From the NCBI GenBank assembly GCA_002359495.1, contig DENB01000025.1, forward strand, positions 1 through 60,972: a stretch of DNA of 60,972 bases. The letters run 5' to 3'. Numbering within the stretch: the first letter of the stretch is position 1; every line of letters starts with the position of its first letter. The stretch comes from Enterobacteriaceae bacterium UBA2655 (GTDB taxonomy: Bacteria > Pseudomonadota > Gammaproteobacteria > Enterobacterales > Enterobacteriaceae). Below the pieces are notes generated by a model. The model was not told where the DNA came from, did no database searches, and worked only from the letters and a program-made list of their open reading frames with translations. Shown here piece after piece: positions 53,618-60,972 of this stretch. Made by a program: the position numbers and the translations under genes.

Positions 53618-54331
53618 ATGAACAGCAATTTTTTCAACAATAAGGATATTAATGAAACGATTAAGCAAGAGCTTAATCTGGCTTTCGCGTCCTACAAAAA
53701 AATGGTATATGCCTATGCCATCATGAATAAAAAAGAACCGTTGAAAATCGCCATCATTAATAATCATCCCGGCTGGTTTGATCTCTACCTCAAGAATAAC
53801 TATCAGTTAATCGATCCTGTAATGATAAAATCGCTGAGAACGGTGCAGGATTTCCCCTGGGATAAAGAGATATTAACGCCCTCCAGCTACAAACTGCCTA
53901 AAATATTCGCAGCGGGGCAAAAGCACAATATTGAGTCAGGACATACTTTTGTTGTTCATGATTATAAAAACAACCTGGCGGTTCTTTCGCTGATCGGATT
54001 TGAAAAAGGTCAGCTAGAAATTGAGGAAAACCGGGAACAGTTGCAGTCGCTGTTTATCTCAACCCATCAAAAAATGCTCCATCTCTACGATGAAATACAA
54101 AAAAACAATGCTAACACTCTCTCACAGAGAGAGTGTGAAGTGCTGCGCTGGGTTGGCCTTGGGAAAACATATTTTGAAACGTCCGTTATCCTCGGCATCT
54201 CCCAAAGAACGGTTAAATTTCATATTAACAACATCGTTAAAAAGCTAGGCGTTTCAAATGCCAGGCATGCGGTAAAATTAAGCATCGAGCTTGACCTGCT
54301 GAACAGCCAAAAATCAGACCCTGAAGGCTAA
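53618..54331 (+). CDS. LuxR-family quorum-sensing regulator (EsaR/ExpR-like)
   Basis: This 237-residue acyl-homoserine-lactone receptor has the autoinducer-binding residues Trp53, Tyr57, Asp66, Pro67 and Trp81 and the C-terminal GerE helix-turn-helix (LSQRECEVLRWVGLGKTYFETSVILGISQRTVKFHINNIVKKLGVSNARHAV). The start at 53618 aligns with EsaR (MFSFFLENQTI against MNSNFFNNKDI); upstream ATG codons at 53606 and 53579 are less likely. As in EsaR and ExpR, it is convergent with its luxI and overlaps it by 18 bases at the 3' end. EsaR-type members act as repressors released by the signal, which is likely here by sequence group only. Confidence 0.9.
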   Translation: MNSNFFNNKDINETIKQELNLAFASYKKMVYAYAIMNKKEPLKIAIINNHPGWFDLYLKNNYQLIDPVMIKSLRTVQDFPWDKEILTPSSYKLPKIFAAGQKHNIESGHTFVVHDYKNNLAVLSLIGFEKGQLEIEENREQLQSLFISTHQKMLHLYDEIQKNNANTLSQRECEVLRWVGLGKTYFETSVILGISQRTVKFHINNIVKKLGVSNARHAVKLSIELDLLNSQKSDPEG

Positions 54332-54958
54332 CGGCCATCCATCCGGCGAAAAAGAGAGAGCATCCTGATTCTTTTCTTTATCGATCATGCGTTTGATATC
54401 TTCTTCATCCGCAGGCATATAGATAAAGTAAATCTTCTCGTTTTTTTCTGAAACGCCCGTTTTCAGCATATCAATGTTCCAGCCCGAGCGTTTAAAAATC
54501 GCAAACATCGCTTGACTGACAATGGCGTACATGCCTTTGCAATTATTAGCATGACAATATTTTATCATGGCAATGAATATCATCTTACTGATGGGGCAAT
54601 CGCACAGCTCCAGCGCGGTTCTTTTTTTCTTATCGATAAACAGTCGCGTCACTTCAACATAGTTTCCGTCAACAGGAAAATTCAGTCCCTGAAAATAGTC
54701 GGAAAAAATATCGCTGAGCATCGTTTTATGCTGCGTATTGATGAAGCGAGCGCTACAAACCACCTCTCCTTCAGCCATGCCAAAGAGATAGGAGGCATTT
54801 TTAGTGTCGTAAGCATCGTACTCAAGGCCGTTAATGCTGTTAACCTGCCAGTCCAGCCGGGTTTTAAAGGTCTCATGTCTTAACCGATAAAGTTCATCGA
54901 CCTGAGGGTGAGACAGCTGTTCAAAGTTCATGCTAAAGAATTCAACGACTCTACTCAT
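54314..54958 (-). CDS. LuxI-family acyl-homoserine-lactone synthase (EsaI/ExpI-like)
   Basis: This 214-residue enzyme makes an N-acyl-homoserine lactone from SAM and acyl-ACP. All invariant LuxI residues are present: Arg27, Phe31, Trp37, Asp48, Asp51, Arg71, Glu102 and Arg105. The residue order (LYRLRHETFKTRLDWQV, GLEYDAYD, VCSARF, YVEVTRLFID) is standard; acyl-chain length cannot be told. The start at 54958 aligns with EsaI and follows AGGA eight bases upstream. A lux box lies about 80 bases upstream, suggesting regulation by the neighbouring LuxR. DNA here is clearly AT-richer than the surroundings. Confidence 0.92.
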   Translation of the reverse strand: MSRVVEFFSMNFEQLSHPQVDELYRLRHETFKTRLDWQVNSINGLEYDAYDTKNASYLFGMAEGEVVCSARFINTQHKTMLSDIFSDYFQGLNFPVDGNYVEVTRLFIDKKKRTALELCDCPISKMIFIAMIKYCHANNCKGMYAIVSQAMFAIFKRSGWNIDMLKTGVSEKNEKIYFIYMPADEEDIKRMIDKEKNQDALSFSPDGWPLAFRV

Positions 54959-55038
54959 TTGTGCGTCCTGATTTTATTTAACGATAAGTGATTATTTAAC
55001 CCGGTTACGAGCAATCGACAGAAATATTCCTGCACGGC

Positions 55039-55054
55039 CTGTACTTTAGTACAG
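55039..55054. promoter_or_regulatory. lux box (EsaR-type) upstream of luxI
   Basis: CTGTACTTTAGTACAG is a perfect 7-bp palindrome with a TT centre, preceded by GC and followed by CT; it closely resembles the esa box (GCCTGTACTATAGTGCAGGT). It lies about 80 bases before the luxI start, so it probably controls the synthase. No comparable box is visible before luxR. Confidence 0.8.
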
Positions 55055-55569
55055 CTAGTATCTTATTCGACATCAAAGTAGTATAAAAAAATACCTGACC
55101 TGCTTATTGATCGAAACAAACAGGTCAGGTGGCCAGCGGCCAACACCAGGGAAAAATCAGACGGCTTAAAGCCGACGCCAGGAAAGGATAGATCTATTAT
55201 CCATTATTATTCCCGGTAATTAATAATATAATTAGCAAACTATTAAAATAATTCACAACACCTTTGACACAGATCAGTAAAACGTCAGGTTTACTGTTGA
55301 TAAATGAAGGCAGAGATAAACAATTCTCTTGCCTGCTATTTATCTTATAATAATTGGTCATATTTGACACGCATATTTTGCGCGTCCGCCTCCTGCCGCC
55401 ATTCAAATCGTTAATTTACCTTCGGCATTATTACGCGTTCCACTAATTATTATTCGCGCTGAAATTTTCGCGCACGCCAGATATTCCGCTGGCTCCCGAC
55501 CTGATGAAGATGCGTTCGGCGATCAATAATCTTCGCTTCCGTACCGAAACAATTCTTTTCGCAAACGCA

Positions 55570-55602
55570 AAAGAATCAGCCCGCGCTTAAAGCGCGGGCT
55601 GC
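55570..55602 (-). terminator. Terminator of the CorA-family gene
   Basis: CAGCCCGCGC-TTAAA-GCGCGGGCTG is a 10-bp stem; on the minus strand it is followed by ATTCTTTTG. The 55055-55569 stretch before it is AT-rich with no gene. Confidence 0.75.
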
Positions 55603-55631
55603 GTTTCATTTCTGCCGTCAACCGCCTGAGC

Positions 55632-56600
55632 TTATAACCAACCTGATCGCTTCAGTCTGCGCCAGAGCAGCAGGCAAATCACCAGCGTGACGCCCAGAAT
55701 CACCGGATAGCCCAGCTTTGCGTGCAGCTCCGGCATATCTTCGAAATTCATGCCGTACATGCTGAAAATAATGGTGGGAATAATCAAAATCGCGCCCCAG
55801 CCGGCGAGCTTTTTTCCTACTTCGTTTTGCTGAACGGAGACCAGCGCCAGGTTAACATGCATGGCGCTGGTCAGCATTTCGCGCATATCCTCCGCGTCAA
55901 TGACTACATGGTGGGCGTGATCCTGCACATCGCGAATATAAGCGCGTAACGATTTCGGAATGACATCCTCATGAAAGCGCACCAGCTGCTGACAGATTTC
56001 ATCAACCGGCATCGCCGCATTGCGCAGCGCCAACAGATGCCGACGCAGGGTATAAACATCTTTGACCGTCTGGCGATCGAATTCGGTGCGAAACATCGCA
56101 TCTTCCATATCGCTGATGCGGTTGCTCAGGGAAGCGGTAATCTGGCTATAGTGATCGACGATAAAGTCCAGGCTGCAGTAAAGCGCGTAGCCCGGTCCAT
56201 CGCACAGCATGGCGGTATTTTCCTCCGCGCGCTGACGAATCGGTGCGTAGCTTTCCGAAGCGCCGTGCCGCACGGTAACCAAAAAGTTTTTTCCGACAAA
56301 AAAGTGCGTTTCGCCAAACTGAATCTGATCGTCATCTTTTAGCCGCGCGGTTTTCACCACAATAAAAAGAGAGTCGCCATACTGTTCGATTTTAGGACGT
56401 TGATGCGCCGTCAGCGCATCTTCAATAGCCAAATCATGCAGACCGAATCTTTTCTGCAGCTTGCGCATAAAATCGGGATCCGGTTGCCACAACCCCACCC
56501 AGAGAAACGCTTTTTCTTCGTTCAAAACGTCGCCGACATCTTCTAAAGCGATACTTTCGTTACGCTTGCCGTGACGGTAAACAATGCTGTTGATGACCAT
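55632..56600 (-). CDS. CorA-family Mg2+/divalent-metal channel
   Basis: This 322-residue protein has the long cytoplasmic helical domain (MVINSIVYRHGKR, ALTAHQRPKIEQYGDSLFIVVKTARL), and two C-terminal membrane helices with the pore motif YGMNFEDMPEL (GMN followed by MPEL), then VILGVTLVICLLLWRRLKRSGWL. It belongs to a CorA branch distinct from the E. coli housekeeping CorA, so it is probably a paralogue. The start at 56600 is preferred over 56648 because the family begins with this segment; a GGAG sits about 15 bases upstream, and the site is not strong. It is monocistronic. Confidence 0.88.
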   Translation of the reverse strand: MVINSIVYRHGKRNESIALEDVGDVLNEEKAFLWVGLWQPDPDFMRKLQKRFGLHDLAIEDALTAHQRPKIEQYGDSLFIVVKTARLKDDDQIQFGETHFFVGKNFLVTVRHGASESYAPIRQRAEENTAMLCDGPGYALYCSLDFIVDHYSQITASLSNRISDMEDAMFRTEFDRQTVKDVYTLRRHLLALRNAAMPVDEICQQLVRFHEDVIPKSLRAYIRDVQDHAHHVVIDAEDMREMLTSAMHVNLALVSVQQNEVGKKLAGWGAILIIPTIIFSMYGMNFEDMPELHAKLGYPVILGVTLVICLLLWRRLKRSGWL

Positions 56601-56722
56601 GAATCTTGCTGCTCCTTGAACAAACTGCGGCCTGCATGGCGACGGCAAAAACTCTCATCAAGAGTAGCAGCGCATGAGACAGGAAAGCGTGCGATAAGAG
56701 TAACAAAGCGATGCAGTAAGGA

Positions 56723-56749
56723 TAAAAAAAGCGCCGTAGAGGCGCTTTT
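56723..56749 (-). terminator. Rho-independent terminator of the SSS transporter operon
   Basis: On the minus strand AAAAGCGCC-TCTAC-GGCGCTTTT is a perfect 9-bp stem extended by further T residues, 22 bases after the transporter stop. Confidence 0.88.
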
Positions 56750-56771
56750 ACTGTCAATTATCGCTTTGACG

Positions 56772-58301
56772 TTAATTGATAAGCGGTTTTCCTGTGGGTT
56801 GCCGTATATTTTCCGTTAGCGCGAACAGCGCCTCCACGCGCGCTTTCTCAGCGGTGTCCGTCTTAAAGAACAGACCGCAGGCGACAAACGCCAGCAGGTT
56901 GCCGGCCAGCCCCACGATGCCGCTGGTCAGCGATCCGAGCGCCGGAATATCATCCGGGAAAAAGACCGTCAGCACGATAGCGAGTACGATGCCGGTCAGC
57001 ATGCCCATCAGCGCGCCCTGCCTGTTGCCAAACCGGCTGAAAATGCCGAAAAAGAGCGGGACGGCCAGCTGGATAATACCCTGATAAGAGATTTGAGCCA
57101 GCAGTTGCAGACGCGAATAGTTGAAGGTCAGATAGGCCAGCAGCGCGGCGGCGGCGATAAACACCACCATGCCGGATTTCGCCAGCACCGTCAGTTGACG
57201 ATCGCTGCGCGGTTTATTCCAGGTCGCCAGATCGTTGGCGAATTGGGTGCCGCATACCTGCACGCAGCCATCCACATGCCCGATACTGGCCGCCTAAACA
57301 ATGACCAGCGCGACGGCCAGCAGCCACGGACCGCCCTGATCGAACAGCGCGGTAAAGAAGCCGTTCTGCGGGTTAGCCTGTACGTTAGCATCCTGGCTGA
57401 CGGCGGTGGCGAACAGCATCAGGATGGCGTAAAAACCTCCGACCAGCAGAATGGTCAGTAACGTGCCTTTTTTTACCGAGCGGATGCCGCTGGCGGTATA
57501 GATGCGTTGAAAGCTCATCGGCCAGCACATCGAGCCCACCATGCCGGGGAAGATTAGACTGAACATATACCAGGTGCCATAGTGAGTGCCATCCGCGCCG
57601 GGGATTTTCAACATTTCTGGCGGCAGAGTCGCTAACTGACCGTAACCGTGAACGCCGTTAATCAAAAGCGCGAGGCAAACTGCTGCGCCAAGCCCGTAGG
57701 CGATCAGGCCCTGATACATATCAGTCATAATCAGGCCGCGCATCCCCATACTGACCGTCCAGTACTGACGAACCAGAATCAACAGCACGCCGGCAATCAG
57801 ACAGGTGGTCACGCTCCAGCGGCCGAAACTGGCGAATTCGACCAACAGCGCCAGCGCCTGGATGCCCATAACGACCCATGGAAACACGCAGATGATGCCG
57901 ATGATCGACGCCACGCGTTTCACCGCCGGGCTGTTGTAGCGCATGCCGAGCAGATCGGGCTGGGTGGTAAGGTTAAAATGCTGCCCCCATTTCCATGCCC
58001 GTTTCGCCATTAAATACATCGCCGTTACGCCGAGGGTGGAGTAGACCGCGCCGTAGAAACCGATCACGCCGCCTACCGACAGCGCGAAAAACGCGGTAAA
58101 TGTCGCGCCCGGCCACCAGGAGTTGGTGTAACTCATCGCGATATACCAGGGACCGTAAGAGCGGCCGCCGACAGCATAATCGGAAAAGGAGGTGCTCTTG
58201 CGGTTGGTCGCATAGAGCACACCGATCATTACCGCCAGAAACAGGCCGATCATGCCGAAAGTAATCAGATAATGCGGTTCAGCTGTGGAGATGTTCATCA
58301 T
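56772..58301 (-). pseudogene. Sodium:solute symporter (SSS family), interrupted by an internal amber codon
   Basis: This is a membrane permease of about 509 residues with the SSS pattern (FSDYAVGGRSYGPWYIAMSYTNSWWPGATFTAFFALSVGGVIGFYGAVYS, GLIMTDMYQGLIAYG). A TAG at 57294-57296 follows LLAVALVIV; the same frame continues AASIGHVDGCVQVCGTQFANDLATWNKPR and further helices to the end, so only the stop interrupts it (TTG to TAG is one base change). The small DUF3311-like gene overlaps its start by ATGA. Without readthrough a truncated permease of 335 residues is made. Substrate unknown. Confidence 0.88.
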
Positions 58302-58564
58302 GCCTCCTCATCCTGCGGTATTTCGCCAAAAGCGCATTCGGCCAAATACATTACCCAAAGCCCGACGCCGAGAAAAACGGCGATCGCCAGCCAATAGAGA
58401 ATCGGCAGGGGCAAGCCCATTATCAGCACGACGCTGCCGCTGACGCTTAAATATAAAAGCGGGCACAACGCCAGCATTAATAATGCCAACAGATAAAGGG
58501 CGAAGATTTTATTTTTGATGCTGATGCGCGCGCGGCTTTGCGACGCCATAATCATTGAACTCAT
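58298..58564 (-). CDS. Small DUF3311-like membrane protein, partner of the SSS transporter
   Basis: This 88-residue protein has two hydrophobic segments (LYLLALLMLALCPLLYLSV and LYWLAIAVFLGVGLWVMYLAE) and overlaps the transporter start by ATGA. Small two-helix proteins of the DUF3311/DUF997 kind commonly precede SSS permeases and probably form part of the transporter. RBS GGGAGGATGTC precedes the start. Confidence 0.8.
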   Translation of the reverse strand: MSSMIMASQSRARISIKNKIFALYLLALLMLALCPLLYLSVSGSVVLIMGLPLPILYWLAIAVFLGVGLWVMYLAECAFGEIPQDEEA

Positions 58565-58728
58565 GACATCCTCCCGTTATTTAGCGTAATGAGATTGCAC
58601 TCCCTTACCTGCTGATAAACAGCTTCTCCCCTCTGGCAAACTGGTATAACCGACATACAACGATGACTCCTCAGCCCATGTGTGGATACCAAAATTACAA
58701 CAAAAAAAACAAGTGGATGGGTTCGGCG

Positions 58729-59658
58729 CTACAGCGCGCGCAGCCACTCTTCCCAGTCGGGATGATTCAACACGCTGCGCGCCCGCATAGTTTTCCAGGC
58801 GCCATATTTTGAAAAATCGAAATCGATGTCCGCTACGTTATGTTGAATAATCGCCCAGGTTGACCACTTCATATCGGCGAGAAATTTATGAATTTGCACG
58901 CGCGCATAACAGGCGATATCGAAACGGCCGAAGTAATCCTCAATCAATTCACGCTCGATTTTCGGCGTAAAAAACATTTCGCCAAACCAGAGCGCCAGTT
59001 CATAACAGCGATCGTTATTTGAAGCATATCCAAAATCCACCAGCCGAATATCGCCCGCCGCATTCAGCATGAAATTGCCAGCCAAGGTATCGTTCATACA
59101 GGGAACATAATCCAGCCCGGCCGCATGCAGCGCATCGCGCGCGCGATCAGCCTGCAAATGCAGCCAGTCGGCGTCGGGAGAGAGCGAGGCGTTCAAACTT
59201 CGGACCTGATCGCGGTGCTCATCCAACATATCGAACACCGTTTTGGTCTGCTTCAGCCGCGTCTGATCGTTGAAGCTTTTCAATGCGTGCAGCGCCCGAT
59301 GGCGCACCGCCTGCTGTTGAAAATCCTGATTCGAGGAGGCGCGCCAGCCCTCCATAAACTCAAAAATTTCCACGCCCAGATCAGGCAGCCAGGCGAATAC
59401 CGGCGCGCCGTAGCCGGTTTCCGCCGCTTTGAGACTCGCCTCATGAGCGGTATGACGATCGATAAAGCGTTCTGTGCCTTCGCCGGATATTTTTACAAAG
59501 TACGCGCTGGGCGCGCCGGCCACCTCAACGCGCCAGTTGGCGTTGGAAATACCGCCGCTGACCGGACGATAAGAAATGTCGCATGCCTGCCACGCCGCGA
59601 TCGCCTGCTCCAGCCGCTGTTCCTGCCAGTTCCGCGCTTCTCCGACTCTTTTGTTCAT
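58729..59658 (-). CDS. Phosphotransferase (APH/choline-kinase fold), first paralogue
   Basis: This 309-residue kinase-fold protein has the catalytic-loop segment YVPCMNDTLAGNFML followed by DIRLVDFGYASNNDRCYELALWF (magnesium Asp of the DFG-like motif). In choline-kinase relatives the loop reads HNDxxxxN; here the first His is Met, but Asp and Asn are kept. The N-terminal ATP-binding part reads YRPVSGGISNANWRVEVAG. It overlaps the second kinase gene by ATGA, so the two are coupled. Substrate unknown: candidates are choline, ethanolamine or a small amino alcohol. Confidence 0.83.
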   Translation of the reverse strand: MNKRVGEARNWQEQRLEQAIAAWQACDISYRPVSGGISNANWRVEVAGAPSAYFVKISGEGTERFIDRHTAHEASLKAAETGYGAPVFAWLPDLGVEIFEFMEGWRASSNQDFQQQAVRHRALHALKSFNDQTRLKQTKTVFDMLDEHRDQVRSLNASLSPDADWLHLQADRARDALHAAGLDYVPCMNDTLAGNFMLNAAGDIRLVDFGYASNNDRCYELALWFGEMFFTPKIERELIEDYFGRFDIACYARVQIHKFLADMKWSTWAIIQHNVADIDFDFSKYGAWKTMRARSVLNHPDWEEWLRAL

Positions 59659-60572
59659 ACTGCGCCTCCACTGATGATGCGTAACCAGCTTTCAAACCGC
59701 GGATCCTGCAGGCAAAGGCGTCCGCGCAACAGCGTCCACTGGCCCACTTTGGCGAACTCCAGACTGCGGCGGCTGGTATGACTGCTCCAGAATCCCCACA
59801 GCGTCCAGTAATAATCATCCAGTAGTGCGTACAGGCGGCAGCGCGCGTAATCCGCGTCGCCGCACCGGCCGCGCCAGGCGACGATCGCCTCGCGCCACTG
59901 CTGTTCAAAAGGGAAAAGTTCATTCAGCAACGTGGCGATGTCATACCAGGGATCGCCTGCGCCCGCATAGTCGAAGTCGAGCAGACACAGCTTGCCGCTG
60001 TTGTTGATCATCCAGTTGCTGGCGATATTATCACCGTGAATAAAGGCCGCCTGCGGCTGTGAAAGGCGCAGCGCTTGCCATGCGCTCTCCGCGCACTGAC
60101 GAAACCAGCGCATCTCCGCAGGCAACGGCACGGCGTCGCGCTCGCAAAGCTGATGCAGACGCTCGATCGCGTCGTAACGCGTCGCGCTGACATCGGGCAG
60201 CGGCGCCTGGTGCAGTTGATCAAGCTGAAGACGCAGCGCGTCGAAACCTTTCGCCGTAGCGAGCTGATCCAGCTTCGCCCACTGCCAGTCGGCGTCCAGC
60301 GCGTCGAAAATCAATACCGCCAGCAGCCGCGGCGCGATGCGCAGCTCGCCGGCGAGGCGACTCATCGCCGCGCTGCGTTCTACGTCAATCAGCGGGCGCT
60401 GATCCTCATACAAGACTTTGGCGTAGCGGCGCTCTTCGCCGCAGGTCAAAATAAACCCCTGCCACTCGGCGGCGACGCGATGCGGTGAGGCGACGCCTGC
60501 GGTACCGGCGGCGATCTGCCAGTTTTTCGCCGGCTCGGCGATACTGAGCAATGTTTGCAGGCGGTTTATCAT
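59655..60572 (-). CDS. Phosphotransferase (APH/choline-kinase fold), second paralogue
   Basis: This 305-residue kinase-fold protein has the full catalytic loop FIHGDNIASNWMI and the metal-binding LCLLDFDYAGAGDPWYDIATLLNEL. The N-terminal part is divergent from the downstream paralogue. It overlaps both the upstream hydrolase gene and the downstream kinase gene by ATGA, so at least three genes form one translational unit. Two kinases in tandem next to an amidase-type hydrolase suggest a catabolic or modification pathway; no substrate can be named from sequence. Confidence 0.83.
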   Translation of the reverse strand: MINRLQTLLSIAEPAKNWQIAAGTAGVASPHRVAAEWQGFILTCGEERRYAKVLYEDQRPLIDVERSAAMSRLAGELRIAPRLLAVLIFDALDADWQWAKLDQLATAKGFDALRLQLDQLHQAPLPDVSATRYDAIERLHQLCERDAVPLPAEMRWFRQCAESAWQALRLSQPQAAFIHGDNIASNWMINNSGKLCLLDFDYAGAGDPWYDIATLLNELFPFEQQWREAIVAWRGRCGDADYARCRLYALLDDYYWTLWGFWSSHTSRRSLEFAKVGQWTLLRGRLCLQDPRFESWLRIISGGAV

Positions 60573-60972
60573 GAGGCGTTCTCCTGCGTTAACACGCTAG
60601 CGTGCTGCAGACTCAGCTGCCCCAGCAAAGCGATCAGCATATCGAGTCCGGCATGCAGATCCGCCTGTTTGGTAAATTCCGCTTCATTATGCGAAAGGCC
60701 GTTATGGCTGGGGACAAACAGCAAACAGCTCGGGCAGCGATAACTCAGGCTGATGGCGTCATGACCCGCCACGCTGCGCATCGGCATAGCCGTTAGCCCT
60801 ATCGATTCGGCGCAGGCCAGCGCCTGTTGCGCCAGACCGCGATGCAATTGCTGGCGCGGCCGGAGCTGAGATTTCACCAGACGGACATCGGTCGCGGTCT
60901 GATGGGCGATAGCGTGCAGCGTATGCGTGAAGCGTTCGCCAGTGCTTTTTATTGACATCCTCCCCGCCCTAA
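60569..60972 (-). CDS. M20-family Zn-dependent hydrolase (N-carbamoyl-amino-acid/allantoate amidohydrolase type), C-terminal part
   Basis: This is the C-terminal part of an amidohydrolase of the HyuC/AllC group: MPMRSVAGHDAISLSYRCPSCLLFVPSHNGLSHNEAEFTKQADLHAGLDMLIALLGQLS contains the family motif GHDA and the terminal metal-site SHNEAE. The frame is open to the window edge, so the N-terminal catalytic domain lies beyond it. The frame overlaps the kinase gene by ATGA. The family hydrolyses N-carbamoyl amino acids, allantoate or ureidoglycolate; which of these cannot be told. Confidence 0.85.
   Translation of the reverse strand, partial: RAGRMSIKSTGERFTHTLHAIAHQTATDVRLVKSQLRPRQQLHRGLAQQALACAESIGLTAMPMRSVAGHDAISLSYRCPSCLLFVPSHNGLSHNEAEFTKQADLHAGLDMLIALLGQLSLQHASVLTQENAS

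Noticed and set aside
1..60972. tRNA, rRNA, intact insertion sequence or prophage genes
   Set aside because: None seen by eye on either strand; only the Rpn remnant hints at a mobile-like element.

Overview
The window looks like chromosomal DNA of a pigmented enterobacterium of the Pantoea/Mixta/Erwinia group (Erwiniaceae). The evidence is a complete zeaxanthin-glucoside carotenoid cluster in the order crtE-crtX-crtY-crtI-crtB with a convergent crtZ, an EsaI/EsaR-type quorum-sensing pair with convergent overlapping 3' ends, and enterobacterial markers (yebG with a perfect SOS box, digH, ylaC, ytfJ, idnO, ahr, dat-ddc). All identifications come from reading the sequence and from memory of the families; no database search was run.

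Layout: 1-4.8 kb holds the end of a FhuE-like siderophore receptor, a two-gene HAM1-like/SIR2 pair resembling the sensor-effector half of the Kongming anti-phage system, a small GGCT-like protein and a frameshifted secreted amidohydrolase. 5-9.8 kb holds yebG, a HAD dehalogenase, an FAD monooxygenase, a VOC protein, a truncated SDR, a Nudix-like scrap and ylaC. 10-16 kb holds digH, an Rpn remnant, an OprD porin, a cupin remnant, idnO, an aldo-keto reductase and a probable ArcZ-like small RNA. 16.3-24.6 kb holds a MASE2-GGDEF cyclase, ytfJ and the crt cluster. 24.6-31 kb holds about 1 kb without genes, two YsnF/AvaK-type stress proteins, and dat-ddc (1,3-diaminopropane synthesis). 31-41.5 kb holds a decayed AbiE-type toxin-antitoxin locus, an MFS exporter, a quinol-monooxygenase-like protein, a three-subunit periplasmic gluconate/ketogluconate dehydrogenase whose cytochrome gene has an internal amber stop, a divergent LacI-type regulator and an NfsA-like reductase. 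42-53 kb holds a 1271-residue glycosidase-glycosyltransferase-UGM-like fusion, a pirin, a DUF2946/PepSY pair, ahr, an MlrA-like regulator and a DUF481 outer-membrane protein. 53.6-61 kb holds luxR/luxI with a lux box, a CorA-family channel, an SSS transporter with an internal amber stop, and an operon of two kinase-fold paralogues with an amidase-type hydrolase cut by the window edge.

Two themes recur. The first is surface and signalling biology: the cyclase, the MlrA-like regulator, quorum sensing, glycan enzymes and carotenoids. The second is gene decay. About ten reading frames are truncated or interrupted by different mutation types: 8-bp repeat expansion, homopolymer indel, in-frame amber codons and deletion scars. 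The strongest candidates for something undescribed are the HAM1-like/SIR2 pair without a visible deaminase partner, the three-domain glycan fusion, the ArcZ-like sRNA and the 31-codon ORF coupled to crtX.
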